From positions 49,075,923 through 49,139,922 of the forward strand of contig OW386293.2 of the NCBI GenBank assembly GCA_936432065.2: DNA of 64,000 nucleotides, in the 5' to 3' direction. Source of the stretch: Rutpela maculata (taxonomy: Eukaryota > Arthropoda > Insecta > Coleoptera > Cerambycidae). The notes beneath the pieces were generated by a model, which was given only the letters and a program-made list of their open reading frames with translations, was not told where the DNA came from and ran no database searches. Position numbers and translations under genes: made by a program. Positions 45,159-56,771 of this stretch are shown piece by piece. Every line of letters starts with the position of its first letter. Positions within the stretch are counted from its first letter, which is position 1.

Positions 45159-45846
45159 CCGCTGCCCAAGGAATCACTACTTCCACATCCAGATTCTCTA
45201 TCCAAGTCACTCGCAACGAAAAATTTTGTATGTGGAAATAATTGTTTATGGAACTTTAATAATATAATATTAGAAATCCTCTACCCCAAAAACCCATGAA
45301 ACCATACCCCACATCGGTAGTGGGGTGGGGGTGGTAGTGGGGGTGTATGAAGTAAAAAAATATTTTGAAGTTTCTGGTTCTTGTACATACACTAAATCAC
45401 AATTTTTCTTCATCCCCTTTAATAATGGGGTGGGGGTGGTAATGGTGGTGGCTAATGCCAAAAACTTTTTTGAGACCTTAGCTTCTCTTGTATATACTAA
45501 ATACCAATTTTATGGACTCTTACCTGCTTAATTTACCTATTTACCCCAAATTTACCCCAATTTGCCCCCCAACCCTTCTACAGAACAAGATGAAAATATA
45601 ATCTAGTTTCAGATCTCGTTAAAGTACATACGTGTACCCATTGTCAAGTCAATATCTTGAACGGTTCCAGAGTAAACGTGCGCACAAAAAAAGTTACAGA
45701 CAGACAGACCGACAGACAGAAATTTTTTTTTCGCTCAAACTTAAAATCTAGACGTTTCATGACATTCTAAGCCTATTTGAACAATAAAAAATTTTTAAAA
45801 TTTTTTTGTCGTTACTATACTTCCACTGGATGTGGAAGTAAAAATA
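45159..45846 (+). mobile_element. Hairpin-ended DINE/Helentron-like repeat, complete copy
   Basis: It begins ccgctgcccaaggaatcact, next to acttccacatccag, and ends in a hairpin (acttccactggatgtggaag) followed by taaaa. A gacagacagaccgacag microsatellite lies inside, at 45697-45718. The hairpin at one end, the short subterminal match at the other end and the internal microsatellite recall insect DINE-1/Helentron-derived elements. Other copies are 22434/26325-31135 and, reversed, 50862-52810. No coding sequence. Confidence 0.72.
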
Positions 45847-45910
45847 TATACAAATCCAAATACAAATAGCCAAGTAATAGGGGTGGCTTAGTACGAAGTG
45901 GGACACACTG

Positions 45911-46441
45911 TATAAGAATGAGAACTATGAAATTACCAAACAATATAATCTACAGGGTGTCTCCTAAAAAAATGAAATAATTGAACTTTCTGTTTCTTGT
46001 TTAAAATAAGATTGGTTCTTGTTCTTCATATATATTTTTTTCAAAATAAATCTTCCCTATTCAATTTACCACCTTAAAAAGTAATGCTAAAAAATGATTA
46101 TTACAAATAACACTCGATATATGCAGGGTATCCCGTAACAAAATACGAAAAATTACATTGTCAATTTACATGTACAATTTTACAAAATAAACCTTCCCCG
46201 TCCAATTGTAGAAGAACCCAGTACACAGCGCCTGATGGACGCGACACCAATTTATTTATTAAGGGCACCAGTCGCGTTCTTCCTTGATTGTGTTTGGATA
46301 CTTCTACACTCAGTTGAGTTTTATATATTTAAGAGATGTTCGATAAACAAGAAAGGTAAAAGCTGTACTTACCGTAGATTGCTAACTGCCTTCTCTCCCA
46401 ATTTGGCTTATCTGGTGATGCACTTTAGCTTATTTATCTAA
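45911..46441. other. Downstream sequence with mariner-like repeat fragments
   Basis: acagggtgtctcctaaaaaa at 45952 and gcagggtatcccgtaacaaa at 46125 look like single ends of TA-type short elements. No gene. Confidence 0.5.
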
Positions 46442-48805
46442 TAGTACGGGATCCATCGACCAGGATTTTCAGCCTCATCGCGACATGAGAATTTAAAAAT
46501 TTTTCGGACAGTTTGTACTCAAATAAAGAAAAAAGCCCTTTATGACGGAAGTCTTCAATGTTGCCAAACGACCGAAAAACAATAATGTAAAAAAAATGGG
46601 CTAAAATTGTTGTCGTGACACGTGTGTTTCCTGGTTTTTGTGTTGAAGTACGGTGTCTGGAACTCTATAAAAATTTGAACGGACATTTTCCGACTTGTGC
46701 AAGCGCCAAATGAAGAGAAATTTGAAAATTTTCCAATAAATTTGAAAGTGGAAAATTTTGTCATCGCGACCCGTCTGTTTCCAGTGTAATTTGAGAATTT
46801 GCGCTAAAAGCAATCATGAGAAAATGAAAATGGACGATTCGAAAGTTGTTCGTGAATTTGTAAAAGTAATTTTTTGCGGTTCCGCGAGATATCGCGACCC
46901 GTCCGTTTCCTTGATTAAATCATTGGTAGGATTTAGACATACGTAAAAAAAATTGGAACGGACGTTTTTTGCGTTGTTGTTCCCAAAAAATCGATTGTCC
47001 GTCGTGTTAGAAAGTCGCAATATTAATCCCTTGAGGTAAAGCTTTTACCCCAAAAGTTCTGCGATTGGACTGAAAGACATGTTTTCGATGGCGGGGAACA
47101 CGATTGTGATAATATTTTCCGACCCCCCCCCCCCCCCCCTCCAACCACTACCCACAAATCGAAGAAACCATCCCCTTTTCCGATTTTCAGGGGCTAGGCA
47201 TTTTTTTATCGGATAATTTTATAAACGAAAGTTTATAAAATTTATTTATCCACAAACCCTAAAATCATTTAAATGGGTTTTTTGTTTAAAAAATTCATGA
47301 CAATTTTGTTTTAACTTAAACCCAAGCTGACAGGTAGTTGTCAAGTAATGAGTAGCTTTTTTACATTTTTTAAATTTATAATTTTTTTCAATTTTTCAAT
47401 TTTTTTATTTTGATGAAATATTTTGCTTAAGGTTTTTGGTCAATTCTGAATAACTTTCATTAATAAAATTTTCCGATAAAAAAATGCCTAGCACCGGATA
47501 ATCGGATTAGGTGGCTGAAGGTTTAATGGTCTTGCGGTTCAGTCGCAGAACTTTTGGGCTTTTTGCCTTCTTCTAGTTTATCTCAAGGGACTATAAGGGT
47601 GTTTCGTGTTTTCACATTCTGTAATTTGTCGGAATCTTGCAAATGTAACTCGGGTGCGTGAATACTCATATACACACACATAATCATACTCACTCGCAGA
47701 AGGGTAGATAGGGAGAAAAAGTACATAAGAAAATCTAACTAGCAGGGGTGATTCGCCTAAAGTGTTCTTAAAATTAAATTTACAAATTAATAACTAAATT
47801 CAGCTGTCATATTTTAACATTTATTATGTCTAGTTTCAAGTTTAAAATTTAATTCAAAAATATTTGGCGTCTACATAACACTTTCTAATCAATAAAAACA
47901 AAAACAAATATCATCTAAACTTGTGGCATAAAGTACCCATGCCAAATCTCTATCGAACTAATGAGCAGCTGGCATGTTACATTTCCTCTTAAACCACATT
48001 TTAAGAATAAAATTTGTAAAGGTAAGTTGAAGCGTAACACTGTAAAGATGAAGGCATAGACATAAAGGTTATCTTCACACCTCAATAGCGCGTGATGGAT
48101 GAAACACGCAGAGAAAGAGATGATTCGTGTGGTGAGGATGAGGAAACTCCTCACCACATACTATGTGAATGACCGGCCTTGGTGGCTGGGAGGTTTTCAT
48201 ACTTCGGGGACCAACCGTGACCTCGGAAGAAATAGCAAGAGCTCCCGTTGACCGTATACTCTTATTTTGGAGAGGATAACGATACTATTGGATACTATTG
48301 GGTACTATTGGGTACAATAAGTTTAACCTTCAGTACGGCGAAGCCTCTGGCACCGCAACCTATAAGAAAAAAAAAGAGACGACTCTATTTCATTTTTTAC
48401 AACATTGCAACACGGAAAATGTCCGTTTGGAGTTTTTTTAGGATGTATAGATCCCGGTCAACCATCCAAACAAGGTTTTAGCCATGTCGCTGTAACTCGG
48501 TCAAGCCATTTTTTTAACAACTAACACTACATTTATCAGGTTTCTGCAAGGCTAAAAATTTCCGTCGTTAACAGATTGGTGTTTGCTTTTATATTTTGAA
48601 TGGGATTCCATTAAAAACGGACGAGGTGCTATAAAAAAATTACGCGATTTTTTTTACCGACGGAAAATGTTTTCTACCACATTCGCAACGCACCCGAGTA
48701 TTGCTTTACAAAACAAAATTTCCTATTTTCCCTTAAACTAAACAGTTTTTACGGATTTGTCCATGTCGCGATGACGAGAAATTTTGGTCGATGGATCCCG
48801 TACTA
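46442..48805. mobile_element. 2.4 kb TAG...CTA element, 3-bp duplication
   Basis: The ends TAGTACGGGATCCATCGACC and GGTCGATGGATCCCGTACTA are exact inverses, with TAA flanks on both sides (46439-46441 and 48806-48808). Internal subrepeats near 46614, 46763 and 46892 share cgcgacccgtccgtttcc-like words. A pair of inverse words (ggctaggcatttttttatcg and inverse) brackets 47195-47507. A poly-C run lies at 47126-47140. A non-LTR retrotransposon scrap is inside, at 48105-48300. No transposase was recognised. Confidence 0.82.
48105..48300 (+). pseudogene. Non-LTR retrotransposon scrap (Jockey-like C-terminus)
   Basis: One frame reads CGEDEETPHHILCE, a stop where Cys is expected, then PALVAGRFSYFGDQ and SEEIARAPVDRILLFW. 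This resembles the C-terminal E(T/S).EH+L..CP.....R...+G segment following the RNase H of Jockey/R1-type elements. Only about 60 residues remain. Confidence 0.6.
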
Positions 48806-50861
48806 TAACACTGTAATGGATCTTGTGCTTAGAGACCCCTCTTGAGCTCTCGCGATCCGATCGGTGTATTGAATTGCAGACTTGCGGGGTCAGGAGATCG
48901 ATATTCAAATTCGACCTAACACACAAAAGCCCCGAGAGAGAAGACCTAAAGTTAATCATTAAATCAGTAAAATGCAACAGTTGAAATAATACCATTTATT
49001 GGTTAAATCCAAAATACATACAGTTAATGTTATGCAATATCCTATCTAAAGAAAATATGAAAATCTTAATTGAATCGCCTCCCCGAGCAGAGCAAGGACG
49101 ACCGGACGTAGTGGATAACGTTCAATAACAATCGACTAGGTAAAGCGATTCACACAACTTGCTGATAAGTTTATGAAGTCACTTTGGTTTTGGGACTGAC
49201 TGATTGAAGAAATGCTTCCTCTACGGCGACGTACGGGACTCACACAGGTTCAATATAGGGTATGTGACATGACCTCGCTTCCGAGTGAATTTTATGAGAA
49301 TAACCTTTATATCTTACTTATGCACAAGACGGTTTTCTTTATAATTTTGCCATCTTTAAAGACTTACATTTGGTTTTGCTACCACAGCTTTCTGCTAATT
49401 CTCCAACGTACTCTTCCAAGTGACAAGCCGCTGGATGAATCTAAAGGGTCTAGCAGGGTAAGATAGGGTCAGTGGCCTTAGAGAGGTATTTTCAAAATAA
49501 CTTATGTTATGACATCGGTGAGTAATAAAGTTACCATTTACACAAATTCAGCCTTCGATCTTCCTGCGTTCTTGAGATAATTGACCATATATAGGAGGGG
49601 TATTTTCGAAAATTATTTTATTCAAAAACTATTGCAGCTAAACTAACAAAAAGAAAACTTTTTGTTAATAATACATTGTTCTATATTATATATTTTTTGT
49701 AGAATTTTTCAACTATATCTACCATTTAAAAAAATTGAAATATAAAATTCTTATTTGTTTTTCATAGTTCACACAGAGGTACAATCACATCAAAAAATAT
49801 ATAATGTAGCTTACTATGTCTAGTATTATCACTAAAAAGTGCATTCAGATAAAATGGGTGCAACACTTAAAAAAAAATAAAAACTCGTTCTGACCGTCCT
49901 GGAGTTCTTATTACTTTATATCTCTCTTTAATATAAACTTGCTCATAAATGTGTAAACAAGTAGTTATGTGTTTGTAATTTTAATAAATAAAATAAATGC
50001 TCTGAATTACAGTTATTATTTACGTTAAAAATAAGAAAGGTGCAGTATAGATAAAAATAAAGTCCAAGAAAATATTATTTATTATGATGCAAATTATTAA
50101 TTATTACAATATAATTAATCTTCGTCGCTGTCCTCGAATAACTACGTGAATATTTTCTGATATAAATATATTAGATAAAACTTCTGCTGGACGTACTATG
50201 CGTAAAAGATATCTGGCATGAGACAAATAATATACGGCTGCGGCTATATGTGAACAGCATCCTACCGGTCTTATGCCATTGGGACAGTCGCAGCAATATC
50301 GGCGTATGTTTTAAATTGTCGTTCCATTAGGTAAATAATCAATGTAAATGTGGTAAGTTTTACTGTTGATATGCCTTGATCTCGCTACCAGTTTTAGTAT
50401 GCTGGGCGCGACTTTAACAAAAGTAATCAAAGGAATATTAAGGTTTTAGCAGGGCGAAACAATGTTTTTTATTTTTACCTGTTTACTTGTCCTGTGAATT
50501 GTTTGGTATTTCCCGATAAGCTAGGAACTTGTAATTTGACATAGAGCTAGGATGTATCTTTCTAACCTACCAGAAAATTCCAGGATTCGCAAAGGTCAAA
50601 TGGCGATATGATGAAATTGAAGGATGGTGAAGATGCGCAAGTGTCGCAAAAATGCGTCAGTACAGTAATACTGTGGGAGTAGGCCGTGTCACAACTTTTG
50701 CCAAGTCGACGCCCTGCTGTTTAACTTCCATTCGATAATTTGTCAACAATTTATATGATCAAAAAAATATAACATGCGCAGCGAAGAGTTTTATACATTA
50801 AAAAATATTCAGTGTAAATTTAAAGTCATTATGTCACTTATTCTGTTTACGAATGGCTAAA
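48806..50861. other. Intergenic region without recognised genes
   Basis: Mixed composition. A GC-richer island at 48830-48960 and 49080-49280 contains no motif I can name. The word gtgcaacacttaaaaaaaaa at 49859-49878 recalls the 60832-60850 repeat. The open frames at 48738-48995 and 49212-49466 show no family resemblance. Confidence 0.5.
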
Positions 50862-50919
50862 ACTTTTCTGTCTGTCTGTCTAACTTTTTTGTGCGCACGA
50901 TTACTCTGGAACCGTTTAA
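50862..50919 (-). repeat. DINE-like repeat, part left of the piggyBac insertion
   Basis: ctgtctgtctgtctaacttt and gtgcgcacgattactctgga are the inverse of 45645-45700. The repeat is cut at TTAA (50916-50919) and resumes at 52548. Confidence 0.87.
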
Positions 50920-52547
50920 AACCCAATAGTGCCCGGGTAATTTTTTTTGGAAAACTTTTGAAACAGATATTGATTGACCTTCATTTAGGACTTGCCAGTA
51001 TCCCCCAAACCACATTTTATTTATTCCTGTGCATTTTCACCAATTTTTTTGACATATGATATATCATACCATAGGAATATGCATGTAGAATATTATTAAA
51101 AAAATTCATTTATTATAATACAAAATATTCAATAAATTTAAGAGAAAGTAGCAGAATATATCACATAGAATGGATATATCTTCGAAAGCATATGTCTGGA
51201 TGTAATCCTATGTTACATTTGACACAAGAACATTTTGTACATTTGGCACAATACCCACGTCTTTGTGTAGCAATTTTGTCAATCAGGTGATCAGTTTTGT
51301 TATACCTGACCACTTTCAATATATTCCTACTACATGTTGGTTTAGGGCCAGCTAAATGTTCAGGGGTAGTTAAAGTTGTGAGAACAGTTCTCCTCAAAAA
51401 CTGCAGAAGGGGCACTTTTGGATAGACAAAACGATAAAGAAGCCACATATTGACTACCGATCCATTCAAGAAAAAGCAAATCATTGCCCAATACAATTTG
51501 CAAGATCTGATTCGTATACGATAGAGTCCTCTCATTTTATCGAACATATGCACACCTCCCGTTCCTTGGTTATAGAGACTTATAAGTGTCGGTTGATCCA
51601 CATCAACTTCCTTCCTTTGTTGTTTAGACCATCTTTTGCACGTGCCTTCTGCCAAACAATTGTCTTTGTTTTTGATGTTGGTTGCGATATTCACTTGACT
51701 ATTGTCATGGTATCTGGTGAGTTGAATACCACTATTAGAGTCAATCAGAGTATGGGAAGTCCCTCGTTTTTCTTTTTGCAGCTCTTTTACAGGAGTTTTC
51801 TCTATACGGTTCAATACATTGAATTTCATTATTTTGCAGAAGTTCAAGTAATGGTAAGGAGTTGAAAAAATTATCCAAATATATGGTCGAATGCGGGGGA
51901 ATATATCTCATACAAAGTTTCTCGGTGACACTGGATCCCAAAGTTTTACCCTTGATTTTATCCCCACTTTATCCGTATAGGGGTTGAATTTCAATAAGTA
52001 CCACTGGGGGGTTGTAAGGCACCAAAATTTAAAGCCATAGCGAATTGGCTTTCCCTTTATAAATTGCTCCATATTGTTACGGCCAAAATAAGGCTCCATA
52101 GCCTCATCCAATGAAAAGGAAGTTCTGAAACAAAACTAACATTCATACCGCCATCTGCCTACCGTATATATACGAAAAGTTTTTTCCGCTGCTGCAATTA
52201 CAGAAGGAATTGATATGACTATGAAATGGTATAGGTACATCCTATAATATGTAAAAAGAATTATTACATGAATAAAAGTCAAATACATTACATCCAAATG
52301 AAAATAGTGAAACATAACCTTACCATGAGCTCATTTTCTGCCGCGTAGAAATTTACTGGTTATAGAACGCTCGGTTATAACCTATTTAAGTATAAAACAA
52401 TCGAATTTTTGTCCTAAGCTTATTATTTATATATCCAAATAACACTTTAGATGAGTAAAATCACTGAATTTATCACACTCGATCTGTTTACTCTTCATTA
52501 GACAACCTAACCTCTGTATGATAAATCATACAATAGGCACTATTGGG
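50920..52547 (-). mobile_element. piggyBac-type transposon, internally deleted
   Basis: The termini CCCAATAGTGCC (from 50922) and GGCACTATTGGG (to 52547) are flanked by TTAA at 50916-50919 and 52548-52551. The host repeat reads continuously across the site when the element is removed (ggaaccgtt then aagatattgac). Subterminal inverse pieces catatgatatatcatac / gtatgataaatcatac follow. It is about 1.6 kb long, shorter than intact piggyBac elements, and carries the C-terminal part of a transposase on the minus strand. Confidence 0.9.
51161..52135 (-). pseudogene. piggyBac transposase, N-terminally truncated and frameshifted
   Basis: The minus strand encodes the DDE core of a piggyBac transposase in three frames. 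SLDEAMEPYFGRNNMEQFIK (52130-52050) has the first catalytic Asp (DE.M) and GKPIRYGFKFWCL. YIPPHSTIYLDNFFNSL (about 51905-51855) has the second Asp (LDNFF). After a shift, SLYNQGTGGVHMFDKMRGLY at about 51590-51535 follows; family members have GVD..D here, so the third Asp is His while the last Asp is kept. The tail has the Cys-rich domain (YCAKCTKCSCVKC, then C and H). Frameshifts near 51920 and 51770, a missing N-terminus and the Asp-to-His change make it inactive. Confidence 0.9.
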
Positions 52548-52551
52548 TTAA

Positions 52552-52815
52552 GATATTGACGTGATTTGGAACTAGATTATATTTTCATCTTATTACGTTG
52601 AAGGGTTGGGGGTAAATAGATAAATCAAGCAGGTAAGACTCCATAAAATTGGTATTTAGTATATACAAGAGAAGCTATAAGGTCTCAAAAAATTTTCGGC
52701 TTTAGCCACCCTCATTACCACCCCCACCCCATTATTAAAAGTGGTGAAAAAAAATTGTGATTTAGTGTGTGTACAAGAGTCAAAAACCTCAAAATATCTT
52801 TTTTCATCATACAAA
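52552..52815 (-). repeat. DINE-like repeat, part right of the piggyBac insertion
   Basis: Inverse of 45350-45660 (ggaactagattatattttca, gcaggtaagactccataaaa, accacccccaccccatta). Confidence 0.87.
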
Positions 52816-53884
52816 CTGGTTACATTATTGTTTAAGTTATCATCAATTGTTTATTTATTGCAACTAAACAAGTTAACCAAAAAGGTTCAGATAAATTTAG
52901 TTTTCAGTTGAATTTTATTATGAACAATCTCTTTTTTTATTCATGCGATACGAGCTATATAACCAGAAATATTTAAGAAAAACTCCGAAAAACAAAATTT
53001 TCTACATTCTTTTGTTTAATGACTCGCGGGACAAAAATTTATTCCAAACCATTTTGCTTCACTCCTTGTAATGTTTCTGGTCCCATATTGCCCTTTGGGT
53101 AAAAGTTATAAAGAGACAAGACCAACGCAGTGAAATGAAAGTAGAGTAGATCAATGACGACTGAGGTACAACAAAACCATTTATGATACTTTTACCTACG
53201 ATCACTACTGTAAATAGTAAAAAACACACTACCTGCCATCTATGTAAGTTGGATTTTACATATTGTAAACAAAACGCACTGTAAACAAATCACACGGTAA
53301 ACAAAACGCACGGGACACGCAAATATAGGTGGCTTAGTTCGCTAATGCGGGGTTTAAAAAGACAAAAGCGCCTACGTAATTTTCAAACGCTGTCAAAACT
53401 GACATAATATTTGTTGAATAATATTGTTGACAGGTAAACTAAATTCAGATTTTACTAAATAAATAAATGAATAAATAAATATGATCGTAGGTAAAGTATA
53501 GTACATAATTCGAGATGTAAAGCAATTACGCACTCATGGAAATACGCACTCACGCGGCATCGTGCGTAACTTTTCCATTCGTGCGTAATATGCTTCTTAC
53601 AACACTCATTACGTAATATACTATTAACTGCACATAGCCCGTGGATACATCATGTTAAAATATATACATCATACTAAAAAAAAGTGGACGTCGCCAAGTC
53701 TCATTTAAAATATTGAGAAAACCACAGTAGATGCTTCAAAATTTTATTGAACCATAGTTGAAGAGGCCAAATTCTCTAAGCAAAAGTTAGTGACGATATA
53801 TATTGGCCTTTTATAATTTAGCCTTGAGCTGCGAAGTGGCTATATTGTCATTCTCAGTTTTTCAATTTATCTTTTATAACAACT
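52816..53884. other. Intergenic, no gene recognised
   Basis: It contains an inverse pair around 53500-53640 (gtaatt/aattac and gcgtaa words) and repeated caaa.cgcac words near 53270-53310. No coding sequence. Confidence 0.5.
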
Positions 53885-54151
53885 ATTTTATTTCACCTCC
53901 AGTCCTTCAGATATCACTAATAAATACCATGTAGTACGCCCCTGCGCCTGCTACAAATCGCAATTTTTAAAGTACTCAAACCATTTTTCCCCTTCTCCTA
54001 TCCTGTCGCTGTGCTCCGTATGTATCGCTTGATTTCATTCTGCCTTTTGCGCTGCTAGTGACAAGGTCATAGATCGTCTATCGCAGCAGTTTTCAACTAA
54101 TCTACCTACGTAAGTATAATAATTTTATTATTTTCAACCGTTTTAGGGTAT

Positions 54152-55020
54152 ATTTTAGCATGGGAAAGAGAAGACACCGTAGCAGCTCGTCAGAAGTGAC
54201 GATGTGATTTCGAAATCGAAATTACTAAAACGCCTGGCTCGATTGGAGAGATAACTAAAAGACAAACGTAAACGTGGCAACCGTTATCGATCTCCTTCGA
54301 CATCGGACGGGATCCATGCTCGTGATCATTCACGATCGAGGTCCTGCCATGCGTCACGATTCGAGGACCGGCTCCATGGAGAGTCGGCCTCCATTACTTA
54401 TGAAAGCGATCGTCAATTAGACGACGGCGATGATCAAATACAAAGAGATTTGACATCGCAAGAGGATAAAGACGACAATTCTCCAGGAGGACATTCTCCA
54501 GCATTAATCATTGAAAATGATGTTATTCTAGATGACGACGTCCTAAAAATTTTAGGGGAAGACCCCCAAATGATAAAAAAGGGCGTTAAAGGAGCAATTA
54601 CTAACACCACTATGGGATGCTGGTAAATTGCATACAGACCTATTTTATAAAGTGACCAATATTCGGCGAAGTTTATTAATGCCTATCTTGAATAAATCCG
54701 TTAGAGAAGTGGCTGAAAAGTCCTCAGCGGACAAGACTTTATTTGGCGAAAATTTTGGGGAGAAAATCAAAACAGCAAAATTGATGGAAAAAGCAGGTAA
54801 AGACCTTTTATCTCAAACCCCACAAAAACCATCGTTTAAGACAAGTAGTTTGAAAGAGGGGGGGGGGGGGGGGGGGGGACGAAAAAGGTCAAGCAGCTGC
54901 CAGTTATTCCGGCTCGGGAAACAGGTACTCGAACCAGGAGGGACTCAAGCTCATATAGAGGGCGACCCTCTCGGGAAACTTATTACAACCACCAAGGCAG
55001 GAAAATGAAGTAATACAGGT
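54152..55020 (+). pseudogene. DIRS gag-like ORF, broken
   Basis: The start is probably ATG at 54160 (MGKRRHRSSSSEV), after which a TGA breaks the frame. The following stretches are Arg/Ser-rich (DRSPSTSDG-like) and then acidic (54410-54560). The frame at 54628-55008 reads LFYKVTNIRRSLLMPILNKS and further Lys-rich sequence. A G-tract of 18 or so bases at 54860-54878 is a likely slippage site. The role is inferred from position only: DIRS gag proteins are poorly conserved. Confidence 0.65.
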
Positions 55021-55039
55021 AAGTTTACATAAAATAGCT

Positions 55040-56752
55040 GGTAGACTAAAATTTTTTACTGAGAAATGGTTAACTATAACCACAAATCCTGTAATACTTT
55101 CGTGGATGAGAGGCTATAATATCCCATTTTCGCAAACCCCAAAGCAAGAAAGGCCTCCTAGCACTGTGAAGTACTCACATGAGGAATACTCACAGATACA
55201 TACATCGGTAAACGAATTATTAAACATGGGAGCAGTACAAAAGTGCAAGCCCCACCCCGATCAATTTGTTTCTAAAACATTTTTGGCTGATAAATCAAAT
55301 GGGAAAAAGCGTTTTATTTTAAACTTAAAACAGCTAAACAAATTTGTTAAAGTCATGCACTTCAAAATGGAAGATTATAGGACGGCTGCAAAACTAATAC
55401 AGCAAGGGACTTTTATGTCCACGATTGATTTAAAAGACGCTTACTTTTCAATACCTGTAAACACAGAGAACCGAAAATATTTAAGATTTGTCCTTGATGA
55501 TACCTTATACGAATTTACATGTATCCCATTTGGCTTATCTGTGGCTCCGTTTACGTTTACTAAATTAATTAAACCCGTTACGCAGAATCTGCAAAATCGG
55601 GGTATCTGCTGTCAGCTACCTTGATGATTTTTTAATACTGGGAAATACACACGCAGAATGCTTAAAAAATACGAATGTTGCATTAGAATTATTGACAACA
55701 TTGGGATTTATAATAAATTTTGAAAAAAGCTCATTGCAACCATCTCAGCGGATAAAATTCTTGGGTTTTATATTTGATAGTAAAAAATTAACTATTGAAT
55801 TAACCCAGGAAAAGAAAATAAAAATTAAATCCAGGGTCGAGATGTTTCTAAATAGAAAGTCATGTAAAATAAGAGAGTTGGCTAGTCTCATTGGCGTGCT
55901 GGTTTCAGCTTGCCCAGGGGTTAAATATGGGTGGCTTTATTCCAAAATGCTGGAGAGAGAAAAGTTTAAAGCTCTGAAATTAAATAATATGAACTATGAC
56001 GCGACAATGACCTTAACAAATAAAATACACCCTGACTTACAGTGGTGGCGGTCAAATATCGTGGAATCCCAACAAAGTATTAAAAATGAACCATATGAAA
56101 TTGAGATTTATACGGATTCTTCACTATCGAGGTGGGGAGCTTGTTGTGGTAATCAAAGCACACATGGTTGGTGGGATGAAGCAGACAAAAATCAGCACAT
56201 TAATTTCTTGGAACTAAAGGCAATTTACTAAGGTCTTAAATGCTTTGCAAAGTTTTATAGCAATTGTAAAATTTTAGTTCGTACGGACAATACTACAGCT
56301 ATGTCATACGTAAACAGAATGGGAGGAATCCAATATCCCCTTCTGCACAATTTAACAAAAATAATTTGGCAATGGTGTGAAGAGCGCAACATATTTATTG
56401 TTGCGTCGTACATAAATACAAAAGAAAACTGGAAAGCAGATCGCGAATCACGCTGCCAATCTACAGAAACCGAGTGGTCTCTAGCCACATATGCCTTCTT
56501 AAAAATTGTCAACAAGTTTGGTGTACCCGAAATTGATTTGTTTGCTTCAAACATCAACCATAAGTGTGAAAAGTATATCTCTTGGTTTCCTGACCCTAAT
56601 TCCATAGCAGTTGACGCCTTCACAATTAAGTGGAATGATGTCTACTTCTATGCTTTTCCCCCATTTTCACTTATATTGAAAGTTTTACAAAAAATAATAG
56701 GAGATAAGGCAGAGGCAGTTGTTGTCGTACCAATGTGGTCATCCCAGCCTTA
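55040..56752 (+). pseudogene. DIRS reverse transcriptase and RNase H, two or three lesions
   Basis: The polymerase reads through 55106-55615 with KCKPHPDQFVSKTFLADKSN, FILNLKQLNKFV, FMSTIDLKDAYFSIPV (first catalytic Asp) and FTCIPFGLSVAPFTFTKL. A one-base slip near 55610 then shifts the frame just before the YLDDF active-site box (55618-55632), which is intact in the new frame. It continues with FLGFIFDSKKLTIEL, a LASLIGVLVSACPG thumb and RNase H (EIYTDSSLSRWGACCG, FLELKAIY). A TAA at 56229-56231 cuts RNase H, and beyond it VRTDNTTAMSYVNRMGG, ENWKADRESR and LFASNINHKCEKYIS follow. A TAG at 56752 ends the frame where Trp is expected. Few changes suggest recent activity. Confidence 0.9.
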
Positions 56753-56771
56753 GTTCCCCCCATTCCAAAAG

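Larger units (their letters stand above)
43902..45910. mobile_element. 2 kb TA-inserted foldback element with two nested insertions
   Basis: The ends CAGTGTGTCCCACTTCGTAC and the inverse are flanked by TA. The arms (43902-43997 plus 44585-44770, and 44990-45158 plus 45847-45910) are long inverses (gaaatagagattgagtaaca, cgttcagaaaaattaagtaa). The left arm is interrupted by 43998-44584 and the right arm by 45159-45846. The uninterrupted sequence can be read from the opposite arm in each case. Confidence 0.9.

Noticed and set aside
47126..47140. Poly-C run as a regulatory G-quadruplex site
   Set aside because: A single homopolymer run inside a decayed element; no arrangement of separate G blocks.
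50140..50440. Possible gene remnant with cgctgt and cagcaatatcggcg GC-richer words
   Set aside because: No frame could be followed for more than about 30 codons and no motif recognised.
54628..55008. Independent small gene
   Set aside because: Its position between the DIRS left repeat and RT, and its reading continuous with the gag-like region, make it part of the retrotransposon.
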